The notes under the pieces were generated by a model. The model was not told the DNA's origin and ran no database searches. It worked only from the letters and a program-made list of their open reading frames with translations. Positions 26,585 through 37,710 of a stretch of DNA of 47,219 nucleotides are shown piece by piece (the first letter of the stretch is position 1; every line of letters begins with the position of its first letter). The DNA lies in the NCBI GenBank assembly GCA_024280115.1, contig JAJRQT010000008.1, forward strand, positions 1-47,219, given 5' to 3'. The position numbers and the translations under genes were made by a program. The DNA comes from Bacteroidota bacterium. Its GTDB lineage: Bacteria > Bacteroidota > Bacteroidia > Cytophagales > Cyclobacteriaceae.

Positions 26585-29500
26585 ATGAGAACTAACTTTA
26601 CAAGAAAGGTTCATGACGCGACATTGAAGAGGGCCCACGTTTTTTCCCTCTTTTTAGCCCTGATGTGCCTAAGCTATTTTTCCCATGCGCAAGACATGGA
26701 AGTAAGTGGCAAAGTAACCTCCGATGATGGAGAACCTTTGCCAGGTGTTAACATTGTCATCAAAGGCACAGCCACAGGGTCCTTGACTGATGTTGATGGC
26801 AACTATAGTTTAAATGTTGCTGATGATGCTACTTTGGTATTTAGCTATGTCGGCTATGAAATACAAGAAATTGTGGTCGGAACCCAAACCATTATTAATG
26901 TAGTACTCGCATCATCTATTTCTTCACTCGATGAAATTGTTGTGGTAGGGTATGGTACCGTTAAAAAGAAAGACTTGACCGGTGCCGTATCACAAATTGA
27001 TGCTTCTCAAATAGCGCATCAATCACCTAATTCAGTAACAGACGTACTACGAGCAAATGTACCCGGTTTGAATGTAGGATTTAATAATTCGCCCAAAGGT
27101 GTCAGCCAAATGGAAGTTCGCGGGAAAACAACCTTAAATGCCGGTGCCCAGCCTTTGATTGTGCTGGATGGTACCATATTTAATGGTGATTTGTCTGATA
27201 TTAATCCACAGGATATTGATAAGGTGGATGTTATGAAAGATGCCAGCTCCGCTGCTATTTATGGAGCAAGGGGCTCAAATGGTGTAATATTAATTACCAC
27301 AAAAAGAGGAACTTCAGAAAAACCCACAATTAGTCTTTCTACAATGTTTGGCGTTGCTACAAAGGCCTTCGACAACCCACCATATGATCCGCAAGGATAT
27401 GCTGACTGGAGAACCGAAGTATTCAATAGTATTAATTACGGAAGGCTTGATGATACTCCGGGGATGTTTAACCGCCCTGATGAATTGCCAGATGGTGTAA
27501 CACTGGATCAATGGTTGGCATATGATGGCGCAACAGGCGACCCAACTACTGCATGGTTGAACAGGATCGGGTTCCAGGATGTTGAAATCGGAAATTATTT
27601 GGCTGACAAAAGCGTTGATTGGTACGATAAGATTTTCCAAAATGGATTTCGAAGTGATGTAAATCTAAGCTTGTCCGGTCAGAAAAGTGGACTTAAATAT
27701 TATTGGTCAATAGGACATACTAGTAATGAAGGTATTATAGTTGGCGACAAATTTGAAACTATTCGAACCAGGTTAAATCTTGATGCTAAAGTTGTAGATT
27801 GGTTAACAGTTGGTGTTAATACACAATTTGCGGTCCGGGACGAAGGTTCTGTACCTGCAGAGTGGTGGATGTATCAACGTGATTCCCCATGGGGATCTGA
27901 GCTAAGTGATGATGGCACTACATTGCGTTTTAGTCCACAGGATGATTCTGGCGCAGGAGCCCGACATCCATTTTTAAGAAGAACTTATACGGATAGGGAA
28001 AGGATATTCAATACATTGAATGCAAGGATGTACGGAAGAATTTCACTGCCTTGGGGTTTTTCATATGAGATTGCCTTCACAAATCGATTTGAGTGGAACC
28101 GCAACTTCAACCATCAGTCTTCGGAAAGTCCTGAATGGGCTACAGGGACAGCTTATAGGGAACGCTCAAGTATAAATGAGTGGCAGTTTGAAAATATCTT
28201 GAAGTGGGATAAAACATTTGGAGATCATACCTTAAATGCTACTTTCTTAGCCTATGCTGAAAAATATAGTCGACTGGGTGAAAGATCAACGAATTCGCTT
28301 TTTAGTCCGAATGATAAACTAGGATACAACAATCTCTCATTGGGAACTGCGCCCGTATTAGGTGGAAATGATCAAACAAGTACAGGCGATGCCCTGATGG
28401 CCAGAATTAATTACAGCTACAAATCTAAGTACCTACTTTCTGCCTCAATTCGGAGAGATGGGTATTCGGCCTTTGGACCTGAAAACAAAAGAGCCACATT
28501 CCCATCAGTCTCAGGCGCATGGGTTATTTCTGATGAGAACTTTTGGGGAATTGGATCCATTGACTTTATGAAGATTCGGGCCTCATGGGGTGAAAACGGT
28601 AACCGGAATATAGGCCGTTATGCATACCTATCGCAACTGTCTTCCAACAAAAACCTGATTGTTGATAATGGTAGTGTAATTCCTGTGGCTACACTAGATC
28701 CTGCCAATATGGAGAATTCTGAACTGAAATGGGAGCGAACTAAAGCATTTAATGTCGGCCTTGATTTTAGTATAAAAGAAGGCGTGGTTGAAGGATCATT
28801 AGATGTTTATAATATGATTACTAATGATTTATTAGTATCAAGAGCTTTGCCGGATGTTACAGGATATGGCAGCGTGCTTTCTAATCTGGGAGAAATTCAA
28901 AACTCCGGATTTGAATTTGCAGTTAAGACAAGAAATATTAACAATCCAAACTTTGCCTGGACATCCAATATCAATTTTTCATTAAATAGAAATAAAATCA
29001 ACAGTCTATATGGCGATTTGGATGAAAATGGCAATGAACTAGATGATCTGACAAACAGATGGTTTATTGGACATGATATTGATGAACTGTGGGGACAGCG
29101 AGTACTTGGTATCTGGCAAGTGAATCAGACTGAAGAAGCTGATCGCTACGGTGTGAAACCCGGAGATTTCAGGATATTGGACAAGAATGATGATGGCGTA
29201 TTTACCATCGATGATAATGAATTTCTAGGTTTTGCCAAACCCAGGTTTAGGTGGACATTTGTAAACAACTTCAACTTTTGGAAGCATTTCGACTTATCTG
29301 TAGAAATTTATTCCATGTGGGGTATGCAAAGGACCTTTAACGAAGCGAAGAACCGCTCAGGATTTATTGACAGGACCAACTCAATTATGACTCCATTCTG
29401 GACCGAGGCAAACCCATCTAACGAATGGGCACGACTTTTCTCAAGTCAGGGAAGTGCAAGATATAATGTCTATAGAGAGAATTCATTTATTCGGCTCCAG

Positions 29501-29707
29501 AACATTACCCTTTCCTATACAATACCGAATGCGATCCTTGATAAAATTAAGGTACAGAGCCTGCGAGTATATGGCAACATAAGGAATGTAGGGGTTTGGG
29601 CGCCTAATTGGGAAATATGGGATCCTGAAGCTACTGATATCGATGGTGTTTCCGGAACCGGACCAACTCCTAGATATTTCACGATTGGTTTAAACCTTAC
29701 CTTATAA
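26585..29707 (+). CDS. SusC/RagA-type TonB-linked outer-membrane transporter
   Basis: Outer-membrane barrel that imports oligosaccharides with its SusD partner, powered by TonB. 1040 aa from the ATG at 26585; earlier starts (TTG at 26537, ATG at 26549) only add residues before the signal peptide and fall on the likely transcript start. The signal peptide is followed by a carboxypeptidase-regulatory-like domain ([22 protein letters not shown]), then the plug with [20 protein letters not shown] and the conserved LIVLDGTIF and [22 protein letters not shown], then a ~800-residue barrel ending in [11 protein letters not shown]. Substrate cannot be read from sequence, but the neighbours point to uronic-acid-containing sugars. 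It is followed after 23 bases by susD. Confidence 0.97.
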   Translation: MRTNFTRKVHDATLKRAHVFSLFLALMCLSYFSHAQDMEVSGKVTSDDGEPLPGVNIVIKGTATGSLTDVDGNYSLNVADDATLVFSYVGYEIQEIVVGTQTIINVVLASSISSLDEIVVVGYGTVKKKDLTGAVSQIDASQIAHQSPNSVTDVLRANVPGLNVGFNNSPKGVSQMEVRGKTTLNAGAQPLIVLDGTIFNGDLSDINPQDIDKVDVMKDASSAAIYGARGSNGVILITTKRGTSEKPTISLSTMFGVATKAFDNPPYDPQGYADWRTEVFNSINYGRLDDTPGMFNRPDELPDGVTLDQWLAYDGATGDPTTAWLNRIGFQDVEIGNYLADKSVDWYDKIFQNGFRSDVNLSLSGQKSGLKYYWSIGHTSNEGIIVGDKFETIRTRLNLDAKVVDWLTVGVNTQFAVRDEGSVPAEWWMYQRDSPWGSELSDDGTTLRFSPQDDSGAGARHPFLRRTYTDRERIFNTLNARMYGRISLPWGFSYEIAFTNRFEWNRNFNHQSSESPEWATGTAYRERSSINEWQFENILKWDKTFGDHTLNATFLAYAEKYSRLGERSTNSLFSPNDKLGYNNLSLGTAPVLGGNDQTSTGDALMARINYSYKSKYLLSASIRRDGYSAFGPENKRATFPSVSGAWVISDENFWGIGSIDFMKIRASWGENGNRNIGRYAYLSQLSSNKNLIVDNGSVIPVATLDPANMENSELKWERTKAFNVGLDFSIKEGVVEGSLDVYNMITNDLLVSRALPDVTGYGSVLSNLGEIQNSGFEFAVKTRNINNPNFAWTSNINFSLNRNKINSLYGDLDENGNELDDLTNRWFIGHDIDELWGQRVLGIWQVNQTEEADRYGVKPGDFRILDKNDDGVFTIDDNEFLGFAKPRFRWTFVNNFNFWKHFDLSVEIYSMWGMQRTFNEAKNRSGFIDRTNSIMTPFWTEANPSNEWARLFSSQGSARYNVYRENSFIRLQNITLSYTIPNAILDKIKVQSLRVYGNIRNVGVWAPNWEIWDPEATDIDGVSGTGPTPRYFTIGLNLTL

Positions 29708-29730
29708 TTAAAATACTTAAAGTAAGAATC

Positions 29731-31566
29731 ATGAAAAAGATAATAATAAATTCAAAAGTTCTGATAGCAGCTCTCTTGGTAGTAGTTGCAATATTTGGCT
29801 GCAAGGAGGAATTTTTAGATCCTGAGCCACTTTCTTTTTATACACCCGATAATGCCCTGAACGATGCAGATGGTATGTTTGCCCTGCTATCCGCCGCACA
29901 CAGAAGGATGCGAGCTGAGTGGTATGGTGATGGAGCGCCCATCATTACGGAAAACATTTTTTCGGAAGTTGCCATAGAAGGTACTACCGATAAATCCGGA
30001 CCGGCACAGGACCTCAACTTACTGATTGTGCCCGATGCAAATTTGAACAGCGCCAATACCAATAGGATTGGTTGGTTTTGGCGGGAATGGTATAAAAATA
30101 TCAAATTGGCCAATACGGTAATCACACGGCTAGATGATGCAGAATATGAATCGGAAGCAGATAGAAGTGCTGTATTGGGTACCGCATATTTTCACCGTGC
30201 ATATGCCTATTACAGACTGACCCAACAATTTGGAGATGTGCCCTTGCTTTTACAGGAGCTTACTACCCCCAAACTTGACTTTGTATCAACTGCAAGGGAG
30301 ACAATTTTGGGAAAAATGCGGGATGACTTGAATTTAGCAGAAACCTGGGTACCGGAAAATGTAGCCTCTGGTGAAATCAGCCGGGGAGCAGTGCTGCATC
30401 TTCTGACCAAGATAAACCTTGCGCTTACAGATTTTGATGCTGCCATAGTTTCGGCAGGTAAAGTCATTGACGGCGGAACCTATGCACTTATGACAGATAG
30501 GTTTGGGGTTGATAAGGATGATCCTACCAAAAATGTGATTTGGGATCTGCACCGTCCTGAGAATAAAAGTATCAATAGCGAAGCCATACTATTAAGTGTA
30601 TCGAGGCTAGAGTTTGAGGGTAATGGCAGCGCCAGTAAAACAAGTGCTATGCGTCAGGCTGTACCACTTTGGTGGAGATTTATCAATACACCGGATGGTT
30701 TTAACGGTATGACAGATAACCCAAATGCTGAAATCCCGCATGTACTTTCATATGGCAGAGGCATAGGTAGAAATCGTGGAGTTCCATACAGCACTCAAGA
30801 TGTTTGGAAAGATCCCAATGACTTGAGGCATGCGCAGGGAAATTGGGTGGATATGGAGGATATAACCTACAATGCACCTTCGCTTCAAGACAACGGAAGC
30901 ACATACTATAATAAGAACCTGGAACTTAAAAATGCAGATGGAGTTGTACTTTGCTCGGATACTATTCGAAACTGGTATGGCTGGCCTCAGTACAAACTGT
31001 TTATTCCCGATCCTACAGCTTCCAAACCATCAGGTGGCCATTCAGATTGGTATATATTCCGACTGGCAGAAACTTATTTGTTACGAGCTGAAGCTTACTT
31101 CTGGAAGGGAGATCTGGCCAATGCAGCGGCTGACATTAATATGATCCGCAACAGAGCAGGAGCAGGAGATGTTGTTGCGGGAGATGTCACCATTGCCACT
31201 ATATTGGATGAACGCGTAAGGGAATTGTACTATGAAGAGCCCAGAAATACTGAACTTACAAGAATGGCCTTCATTTTTGCCATCACAGGAAAGACAGCAT
31301 ACAATGGAAAGACCTATAATATGAATGATTTCCATCTGAATAATTTCTGGTATGACAGGATTATAGAAACAACCAATTTCTATAACAAAGGTGTATTCAC
31401 CATCCATGGAGATGAATATACCATGAGTCCCTATCATTCATTATATCCGGTTCCTGCATCTGCAATTAATGCAAATACGCAGGGTGTAATCAACCAGAAT
31501 TTGGGTTATCCGGGTTCTGAGAATAACATACCCCCGGCCACCAATCTACCGGAGGAGGGATCTTAA
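29731..31566 (+). CDS. SusD/RagB-type nutrient-binding outer-membrane lipoprotein
   Basis: Surface lipoprotein that caps the SusC barrel and binds the sugar. 611 aa. Lipobox IFGC with Cys24 after a hydrophobic leader. N-terminal [16 protein letters not shown] is the usual start of the mature protein; TPR-like helices include [21 protein letters not shown] (a 21-residue family block at about 150-170), and the C-terminal part has [18 protein letters not shown] and the family motif [21 protein letters not shown]. No glycoside hydrolase or polysaccharide lyase gene is linked in the window, so the pair imports a ready-made small sugar, or the enzymes lie elsewhere. A strong terminator follows. Confidence 0.96.
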   Translation: MKKIIINSKVLIAALLVVVAIFGCKEEFLDPEPLSFYTPDNALNDADGMFALLSAAHRRMRAEWYGDGAPIITENIFSEVAIEGTTDKSGPAQDLNLLIVPDANLNSANTNRIGWFWREWYKNIKLANTVITRLDDAEYESEADRSAVLGTAYFHRAYAYYRLTQQFGDVPLLLQELTTPKLDFVSTARETILGKMRDDLNLAETWVPENVASGEISRGAVLHLLTKINLALTDFDAAIVSAGKVIDGGTYALMTDRFGVDKDDPTKNVIWDLHRPENKSINSEAILLSVSRLEFEGNGSASKTSAMRQAVPLWWRFINTPDGFNGMTDNPNAEIPHVLSYGRGIGRNRGVPYSTQDVWKDPNDLRHAQGNWVDMEDITYNAPSLQDNGSTYYNKNLELKNADGVVLCSDTIRNWYGWPQYKLFIPDPTASKPSGGHSDWYIFRLAETYLLRAEAYFWKGDLANAAADINMIRNRAGAGDVVAGDVTIATILDERVRELYYEEPRNTELTRMAFIFAITGKTAYNGKTYNMNDFHLNNFWYDRIIETTNFYNKGVFTIHGDEYTMSPYHSLYPVPASAINANTQGVINQNLGYPGSENNIPPATNLPEEGS

Positions 31567-31589
31567 TAAGTAAAACCAGCAAACAGTAC

Positions 31590-31617
31590 AATGAGGCACC
31601 ATATTTGGTGCCTCATT
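31590..31617 (+). terminator. terminator after susD
   Basis: Perfect 12-base stem AATGAGGCACCA / TGGTGCCTCATT with a 4-base loop, 24 bases after the susD stop codon. Weak T run, but the stem is very stable. Confidence 0.8.
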
Positions 31618-31686
31618 CGTTTACAAAACTTTCACATTATTTTGTAATTTACTTTACTATAGCTTTTTACATCTGAGTCTAAACGG

Positions 31687-31702
31687 ACCAATTTATATTG
31701 GT
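31687..31702. promoter_or_regulatory. palindrome upstream of the SDR gene, possible operator
   Basis: ACCAAT-TTAT-ATTGGT, perfect dyad of 6+6 bases, 60 bases before the SDR start codon. It differs from the LacI operator core and has no central CG, so a different regulator would be involved. Confidence 0.35.
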
Positions 31703-31761
31703 ACTATTTTGAAGGGTAAAAGCCAATAATTGATTCAATATTAGAAATACCATATTCAGTA

Positions 31762-32580
31762 ATGATCAAGGAATTTGCAGATTTAAAAGATAAAGTGGCC
31801 TTTGTAACCGGAGGGTCAGGCGTGATCGGCGGATCTATGGCCGAGAGCCTTTGTCGTGCTGAAATGAAAGTCGTTTTGACCTACAGAACCGGTGATGCTG
31901 CAATAGAAAAAACTGAAACTTTGAATAAATCAGGATTGCAGGCTCTGGCCATCAAAGTTGATGTAATGGACGAAGAAAGTGTTAAAAAGGCCATGAATTT
32001 TGCCATCAAAAAATGGGGGGAAATTAATGTTTTGGTAAATGCAGCCGGAGGTCATGTTCCTGGCACCGTAATCCCCCCCGACAAATCTGTTTTCGAGGCC
32101 TCTCTTGACGGGATTAAAAAAGTAATGGACCTGAACCTGTTTGGAACTGTGATACCTACCCTTGTCATTGGTAAAATAATGGCAGAACAAGGATATGGAA
32201 GCATTATAAATATATCATCCATGGCTTCCTCTCACTCCATCACCAGAGTATTGGGGTACAGCATGGCGAAAGCAGCCATTGATATTTTCACCAAATGGAT
32301 GGCCATGGAGTTGGCAACAAAATACGGTGATGGAATCAGAGTCAATGCAATTGCTCCGGGCTTTTTCATCAGTAAACAAAACAAGGATGTACTCGTTGAT
32401 GAAAATGACAATTACACAGATAGGACAAATAAAATAATTGCTAAAACCCCGATGGGCAGGTTTGGAGATCCCAAAGAACTTAATGGTATCGTTCACTATC
32501 TTTGCAGCGATGCTTCGAAATTCGTGACCGGCACCGTGATTCCGGTTGACGGAGGGTTCAGCTCATTCAGCGGAGTTTAA
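31762..32580 (+). CDS. SDR-family D-mannonate oxidoreductase (fructuronate reductase)
   Basis: Reversible NAD(P)H-linked reduction of D-fructuronate to D-mannonate, the step before UxuA in glucuronate breakdown. 272 aa, classical short-chain dehydrogenase. Cofactor motif TGGSGVIGG near residue 16-24; NAAGGHVPGTV replaces the usual NNAG and is typical of this branch; catalytic Ser in NISSM and Tyr-Lys in YSMAKAA; ending VIPVDGGFSSFSGV, the signature ending of Bacteroidota mannonate-oxidoreductase SDRs. The uxuA gene 522 bases downstream supports this. It replaces the unrelated UxuB of E. coli. It is separated from susD by a terminator, so it has its own promoter. Confidence 0.85.
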   Translation: MIKEFADLKDKVAFVTGGSGVIGGSMAESLCRAEMKVVLTYRTGDAAIEKTETLNKSGLQALAIKVDVMDEESVKKAMNFAIKKWGEINVLVNAAGGHVPGTVIPPDKSVFEASLDGIKKVMDLNLFGTVIPTLVIGKIMAEQGYGSIINISSMASSHSITRVLGYSMAKAAIDIFTKWMAMELATKYGDGIRVNAIAPGFFISKQNKDVLVDENDNYTDRTNKIIAKTPMGRFGDPKELNGIVHYLCSDASKFVTGTVIPVDGGFSSFSGV

Positions 32581-32647
32581 AGAGATATATTATTTCTACT
32601 TTACGAACTATGACCTTATCCTATTTAATTGTGCTAAAAACCTTTAA

Positions 32648-32826
32648 GCCTACCGATGGCGAGGCAGGTTTAATGGGTATTAACCCGGCGATATTTTAAT
32701 GGGAAAAGTATAATTTTTATCTCAATCAAATTCCTCTCCACGCTGTCGCTGAAGCTTTAGCGTAGGCGCCTTGGAGGGGTTAGGCCTTGCTTCGCTGAAG
32801 CGGCTACGCGAAGGCAAGGGTGGGTT
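32648..32826. repeat. cluster of palindromic repeats in the SDR-uxuA gap
   Basis: The 522-base gap 32581-33102 has no gene. Within it are GCCTACC...GGCAGG (32648-32668), GGGT-ATTA-ACCC (32675-32686), CCTCTCC...TTGGAGGGG (32733-32779) and CCTTGCTTCGC...GCGAAGGCAAGG (32785-32819). The first belongs to the same CCTGCC/GGCAGG family seen inside kinase remnants at 34956 and 46010. Bases 32870-33102 hold only an attgtagcatt direct repeat (about 33032-33058) before uxuA. Confidence 0.5.
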
Positions 32827-33102
32827 TTTAAGGAAATTGAGCATTTAAAAATCATAAACTTCGTCTGCCATGTTAATAGTGGAATAATGCGATATTAAAA
32901 GGAGATGTGGCGATAAATGAAAATACTATTAAATATATGGGGATAGGATGATAGAAAGTCTTCTGATGGAAGTAATTGCTAAGAATAAATCTGTTTGGTT
33001 TGTAGGTTCACAATGTTAATAGCAAAAATTATTGTAGCATTAAATCATTGTAGCATTCACGCATTTCCACTTATATTAGTTGAACTAAAATAAATTGTGA
33101 AA

Positions 33103-34308
33103 ATGGGACTTGAAAAGACATGGCGCTGGTTTGGTCAAAACGATAAAATAAAACTTTCGGATATTCGACAGATTGGAATAGAAGGGATTGTGACTGCGTT
33201 ACATCATATACCAAATGGGGAAATCTGGAGTTTGGAGGATATTGAGCAGGTCAGGTTGCAGATTGAAAAACATGGCATGCGATGGTCGGTCGTGGAGAGC
33301 TTACCCGTACATGAGAAGATTAAATACGGCGCTCCTGAAAGGGATTTGCTGATAGAAAATTATACTAAAAGCCTCACAAACCTGGCGAGATGTGGCATTC
33401 ATACGATCTGCTACAACTTCATGCCTGTAATTGACTGGATCAGGACTGACCTGCATTACAAACCGGAAAATGGAACTGAAGCCTCGTATTTTGATTTTGT
33501 GGAATTTGTTGTTTTCGACAGATACATATTGAGAAGGGAAGCAGCAGCCAATGAATACCCTCAAGAAATTATTGAAAAGGCAGAAAGTCGTTTTGCAAGT
33601 ATGACGTCCAAAGAAAGAGTGCAACTCATCAATACAATCATTGTTGAAACTCAGGGCTTTATTGACGGTATTTCTGTAGATGATCCGGAGCAGGCAGTTG
33701 AGATTTTTAAAGGATTGCTCGAAGAGTATAAAGGCATTGACAATGGGGGTTTACGAGAAAACCTGAAGTATTTCCTTGAGGGTGTTATTCCCGTTGCCGA
33801 AGCTAACGGGATTAAAATGTGTATCCATCCCGATGATCCACCGATGAAAGTTTTGGGATTGCCTCGAATAGTAAGCTCCCAGGATGATATCCAATGGGTG
33901 CTGGATGCTGTTGATTCCACAGCAAACGGGCTCACCTTTTGTGCAGGGTCATTGAGTGCCGGAGCCCATAACAACCTGAATAAGATGGTAAAATTGTTCG
34001 CCAACCGGATCTATTTTGCTCATTTACGAAGTACCCGGCTATTGGAAAATGGGAACTTTTATGAGGCCGGCCACCTTGAAGGAAGGGCGGATATTTATAC
34101 CATATTAAAAACATTGCTTTTAGAACAAAAAAAGAGAATGGAAGCTGAATCGCCAAACCAAAGAATTCCGATGAGAGTTGACCATGGCCATAAGATGTTA
34201 CATGACTTCACTTTCAATTATCACCCGGGCTACCCACTGATCGGTCGCCTGAAGGCCATGTCAGAGATTTGTGGATTGGAGGTTGGAATAGAAAGAAATC
34301 TGGAGTGA
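33103..34308 (+). CDS. uxuA: mannonate dehydratase
   Basis: Converts D-mannonate to 2-keto-3-deoxy-D-gluconate with Fe2+ or Mn2+. 401 aa. The opening MGLEKTWRWFGQNDKIKLSDI and GIVTALHHIPNGEIWSLEDI closely follow the family start (E. coli UxuA has the same TWRWyG and VTALHHIPNGE). Metal-site elements are visible: MCIHPDDPP, FCAGSLSAGAHNN, YFAHLRSTR and MRVDHGH. The ATG at 33103 is used; the frame also opens at a GTG two codons earlier. Together with the SDR it forms the glucuronate branch; glucuronate isomerase (UxaC), KDG kinase and aldolase are not in the window. Confidence 0.97.
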   Translation: MGLEKTWRWFGQNDKIKLSDIRQIGIEGIVTALHHIPNGEIWSLEDIEQVRLQIEKHGMRWSVVESLPVHEKIKYGAPERDLLIENYTKSLTNLARCGIHTICYNFMPVIDWIRTDLHYKPENGTEASYFDFVEFVVFDRYILRREAAANEYPQEIIEKAESRFASMTSKERVQLINTIIVETQGFIDGISVDDPEQAVEIFKGLLEEYKGIDNGGLRENLKYFLEGVIPVAEANGIKMCIHPDDPPMKVLGLPRIVSSQDDIQWVLDAVDSTANGLTFCAGSLSAGAHNNLNKMVKLFANRIYFAHLRSTRLLENGNFYEAGHLEGRADIYTILKTLLLEQKKRMEAESPNQRIPMRVDHGHKMLHDFTFNYHPGYPLIGRLKAMSEICGLEVGIERNLE

Positions 34309-34322
34309 CCGGAAGAATCTAT

Positions 34323-34345
34323 AATCCTCGATTGCAACGAGGATT
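34323..34345. repeat. hairpin repeat after uxuA
   Basis: AATCCTCG / CGAGGATT, perfect 8-base stem with a 7-base loop ATTGCAA, 14 bases after the uxuA stop codon. Without a T run on either side it is more likely a short repeat of the hairpin class at 35225-35441 than a terminator. Confidence 0.5.
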
Positions 34346-34730
34346 CGAAATTGTATATAAATACCATTGTAAAAGCGTAATTAAACTTGAATCTTTTGCG
34401 CAGTTTTGTGTTTGGTTTTTCCATGATAATCTATACTGCTTCGGTTTGGCTGTAGCAGTCATAACACACAGATTATCAAAGGTTCCGGTGAATATAATTT
34501 GAATAACATTCTTGCTGCTTTCAGAAAGTTTTATATATTTGGTATGGCCAATTTTAATCACAGGCGGAAAATCACAGAATAGGTAAGTTTAATGGGATTA
34601 AAATCAGCATAATCCAACGATTCTACCAGTTTAAAACAGGCTATAGTTTCGTGTTCATTTTCAATTGAAAAACTTGTAATCCATTGTTAAAAATGAATGC
34701 AACCAATTTGTTAACCAACCATGAAATCCT
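34346..34730. other. gap with no supported gene
   Basis: AT-rich DNA with only short frames on both strands. None has a recognisable motif; it borders the broken kinase copy and may be decayed sequence. Confidence 0.4.
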
Positions 34731-35265
34731 ATGACCTCAAAATCCGCAAAAGAAAATTCATTAAACGATATACATTTTGGGTTTGATAAAACCCTTCCAA
34801 AGATCAATGTCATCTCCCAGGATATCGGTAGAGTATTGCTGAACCTGATCAACAATGCCTTCTACACCGTTGACAAGAAAGCAAAGAAATAAATAAATTG
34901 ATGACTACAAACCGGAGGTGATCGTAAGCACGAAATTATCCACCTCTTTTGGAGGGCCTGCCTCGCCGGTAGGCGGGGGCAAGGGGGAGGTGATCCAAAT
35001 TTCAGTTCAGGACAACGGCCCTGGCATTCCAGCAGGTATAAAAGATAAAATCTTCCAGCCCTTTTTCACCACCAAACCAACCGGATCAGGAACAGGGCTT
35101 GGGCTTTCACTGGCTTATGATATTGTTACCAAAGGCCATGGAGGGCACTTGGAGGTAGAGACTGAAGAAGGGAAGGGGGACGAGGTTTATTGTGAGGTTG
35201 CCATCAATATGATGAAGAAGCAAAGATGCGTAGCATCGATTAAGTATTGTAACATCGGACTTTAG
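34731..35265 (+). pseudogene. broken histidine-kinase tail, copy i
   Basis: Two fragments in different frames. Bases 34731-34892 encode 53 codons ending with [20 protein letters not shown] and NNAFYTV, the N box of the kinases at 35689 and 38437; a stop follows. Bases 34897-35265, shifted by one frame, continue with [36 protein letters not shown] and EVETEEGKG. Then the frame slips again: GGGGACGAGG here against GGGACGAGG in the intact copies turns the ending into unrelated residues. The His-containing domain is missing altogether. Inserted inside is a CCTGCC/GGTAGG palindrome (34956-34974) read as extra residues. Confidence 0.85.
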
Positions 35266-35441
35266 TCCGTTGCAAAAGTAAAAAGTAAACAATCGAGAAC
35301 CGCAGGTTCGGTACATATGATAAAGACAAAAAGTAAGATTTGACAAAAAAAATATCCCGTGCTTACAGCACTCATGTTGGCTGGCGTTCGAACACAACGG
35401 GTTAAAACCCATTATTATAATATAAAACGAGCCGATGGCTC
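35225..35441. repeat. mini-hairpin array A
   Basis: Perfect or near-perfect tiny palindromes in a row: GATGC-GTA-GCATC (35225-35237), CGGACT-TT-AGTCCG (35256-35269), GAACC-GCA-GGTTC (35297-35309), GTGC-TTACA-GCAC (35359-35371), GGGTT-AA-AACCC (35399-35410), GAGCC-GAT-GGCTC (35429-35441). The order matches array C at 45613, and arrays A and C are each preceded and followed by kinase tails. Confidence 0.75.
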
Positions 35442-35468
35442 TAATTAAAAAACTAAATGCGGTTATAG

Positions 35469-35675
35469 ATGGATAATAGACTTGAAAAAATCTTCCAACC
35501 CTTCTTCACCACAAAACCTACCGGCTCAGGAACGGGTCTTGGTTTAAGTTTGAGCTATGATATTGTAAAGGCGCATGGTGGGGAGTTGACTTTGGTAAGC
35601 ACATTTAAAGAGGGCTTACCCGGAGGAGGTTCAACGGAGCCGGGAAAGGAGTTTAAAATAAGTTTACCTATTTAA
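35469..35675 (+). pseudogene. broken histidine-kinase tail, copy ii
   Basis: 68 codons with ATG, encoding only the last part of a GHKL ATPase: [33 protein letters not shown], and FKISLPI at the end. It lacks His box, N box and G1 box, so it cannot be a kinase. A loop [15 protein letters not shown] is a low-complexity insertion. The 13 bases between its stop codon and the next start suggest it could be cotranscribed with the TPR kinase. Start and upstream DNA match copy vi at 45857. Confidence 0.8.
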
Positions 35676-35688
35676 TTAAGATTTAAGA

Positions 35689-37710
35689 ATGAAGAAGATA
35701 CTATTAGTGACCATATTATTTCTGCTTTCCTCGCTTTCATATGGGCAATCAAAGGTAGATGGTTTAGAGAGCCTAAGAGATAGCCTAAACAGAGAATTAG
35801 CTAAATCGACAACTTCTGAAAAAACGATTGATTTAGCTCTTGAGATTGCAGGTAAATATCTGTCAACCAATCCAGACTCCATAATGAAATATGCAGATAT
35901 AGCTCTGGAGATATCAATAAAAGAGGATAATTTAAGAGGTCAAATAGGGGCTCTTGGCTTTTTAGGTGAGGCCCAAATTTATAAAGGTAATTTACCAAAA
36001 ACTCTGGAGTTGGGCTTGCAGGCTATTGAGTTGAGCAAAAACCTCCCTATAGAAGATGCTTTCATAGGACCGACCTATTATAACCTGGCAGAACTTTATG
36101 CCCAAATCGGAGAGTATGAAAAATCATTAATCTATAGTCAAAAGAAGATAATATTAGGGCCAAAAGAAAAAGGAGGAAATGTTACCGGAGCGTATGGTTA
36201 TTTTGAGCGGGCAAATGCTTTTGTAAGAATGAACATGCCCGACTCCGCCTTAAAGAATTTAGAATTGTCTTATAAGATCTTTGCAACGGTTAAGGAAGAG
36301 TTATTCGGCAATAGTTATAGTGTTTATCCCGCTTGGTATAATTTAAGAGCTAAAGTCTATTTCCAACAAGACAAAACAGCGGAGGGATTACAAGACCTTT
36401 TTACTGGTTTAGAATTAACCAGAAAGAGTCATGAGCCCTATCATATCGCGAATTTTTGTAATGATATTTCGCTTTATTATCAGAAAACAAATCAATTAGA
36501 TTCCAGCATATATTATGCAGGGAAAGGTCTTGCTGCAGCCAATAAAATTTCATACATCCAGGGTATTTATGTAGCGAGTACATTGCTTGCTGTGCAATAT
36601 GAAGGGATAGACGCTGAAAAAGCCCTGTTCTATTATAAACTAGCAACTCAAACACAGAACCAGCTTTATGGTGCCGGTAACATGCAAATCATGCGAGACA
36701 TGATCGCACGAGAAGAAAAAAGATTACAGGACATTGAGACTACTAAAGGAGAATTCCAAAATCGCTTAAGGATAAATGTCTTATTGGGCAGCACATTTAC
36801 ATTAATTGTAATCGCCGGTTTCTTGTTTAGAAATAACAGACAAAAACAAAAAGCAAAGAAAAAAATAGAGCAGGCCTTTGACCAATTGAAGAATACCCAA
36901 TCCCAACTTATCCAATCTGAAAAAATGGCCTCCCTCGGTGAACTCACTGCCGGCATTGCCCATGAGATCCAGAATCCATTGAATTTTGTAAATAACTTTG
37001 CGGAGGTGAGCAAGGAGCTTGCAGAAGAACTAAAAGAAGAAGTACAAAAATCTAAGATTGATACAGAATTAATATCAGAAATCACTGGAGACTTAGTTAC
37101 CAATCAAGAAAAAATCAATCATCATGGCCAACGCGCCAGTGGCATTGTAAAAGGGATGTTGGAACACTCGCGAACAAGCACAGGTAAAAAGGAATTAACC
37201 GACATCAACGTACTGGCAGATGAATATTTACGGTTGGCTTACCATGGATTGAGAGCTAAAGACAAATCGTTCAATGCGGATTTTAAATTGGAACTGGATA
37301 AATCTTTACCTAAACTTAATGTGGTATCTCAGGAAATCGGGAGGGTGTTGCTGAATTTAATCAATAATGCTTTCTACGCGGTCTCCAAAGCTTCCCATCT
37401 TTTGCCGAACTCTACGGATGACGAAGAAGCGACGGAGGACAAGGATTATCAACCCCAGGTAATTGTAAGCACGAAGAGAAATGACAAAACGATTGAAATA
37501 ACTGTCCAGGACAATGGCGATGGAATTCCGGAAGATGTAGTTGACAGAATATTCCAACCCTTTTTCACCACCAAGCCCACCGGGCAGGGTACAGGCCTGG
37601 GATTGAGCCTTAGTTATGATATTATTACAAAAGGTCACAACGGTCATCTGGAAGTGGAGACTGAAGAAGGGATGGGGACGAGGTTTATTGTGAGGTTGCC
37701 TGTTGTCTGA
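35689..37710 (+). CDS. TPR-containing membrane histidine kinase
   Basis: Sensor kinase, 673 aa. A cleaved signal peptide (about 1-20, ending SLSYGQ) is followed by a periplasmic domain of about 330 residues made of TPR-like helix pairs (for instance [23 protein letters not shown]). One membrane helix lies at about 363-383 ([18 protein letters not shown]), then a coiled coil and the HisKA box with His425 ([17 protein letters not shown]). The ATPase domain has all boxes: [44 protein letters not shown]. No receiver domain or response regulator is linked. The kinase core shares 113- and 115-base blocks of perfect identity with the giant kinase at 38437. Confidence 0.93.
   Translation: MKKILLVTILFLLSSLSYGQSKVDGLESLRDSLNRELAKSTTSEKTIDLALEIAGKYLSTNPDSIMKYADIALEISIKEDNLRGQIGALGFLGEAQIYKGNLPKTLELGLQAIELSKNLPIEDAFIGPTYYNLAELYAQIGEYEKSLIYSQKKIILGPKEKGGNVTGAYGYFERANAFVRMNMPDSALKNLELSYKIFATVKEELFGNSYSVYPAWYNLRAKVYFQQDKTAEGLQDLFTGLELTRKSHEPYHIANFCNDISLYYQKTNQLDSSIYYAGKGLAAANKISYIQGIYVASTLLAVQYEGIDAEKALFYYKLATQTQNQLYGAGNMQIMRDMIAREEKRLQDIETTKGEFQNRLRINVLLGSTFTLIVIAGFLFRNNRQKQKAKKKIEQAFDQLKNTQSQLIQSEKMASLGELTAGIAHEIQNPLNFVNNFAEVSKELAEELKEEVQKSKIDTELISEITGDLVTNQEKINHHGQRASGIVKGMLEHSRTSTGKKELTDINVLADEYLRLAYHGLRAKDKSFNADFKLELDKSLPKLNVVSQEIGRVLLNLINNAFYAVSKASHLLPNSTDDEEATEDKDYQPQVIVSTKRNDKTIEITVQDNGDGIPEDVVDRIFQPFFTTKPTGQGTGLGLSLSYDIITKGHNGHLEVETEEGMGTRFIVRLPVV

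Noticed and set aside
34323..34345. Hairpin after uxuA as a rho-independent terminator
   Set aside because: No T run on either strand and its form equals the short repeats found nearby.
34319..34561. 80-codon minus-strand frame downstream of uxuA
   Set aside because: No recognisable domain; overlaps the hairpin repeat; composition like other chance frames here.
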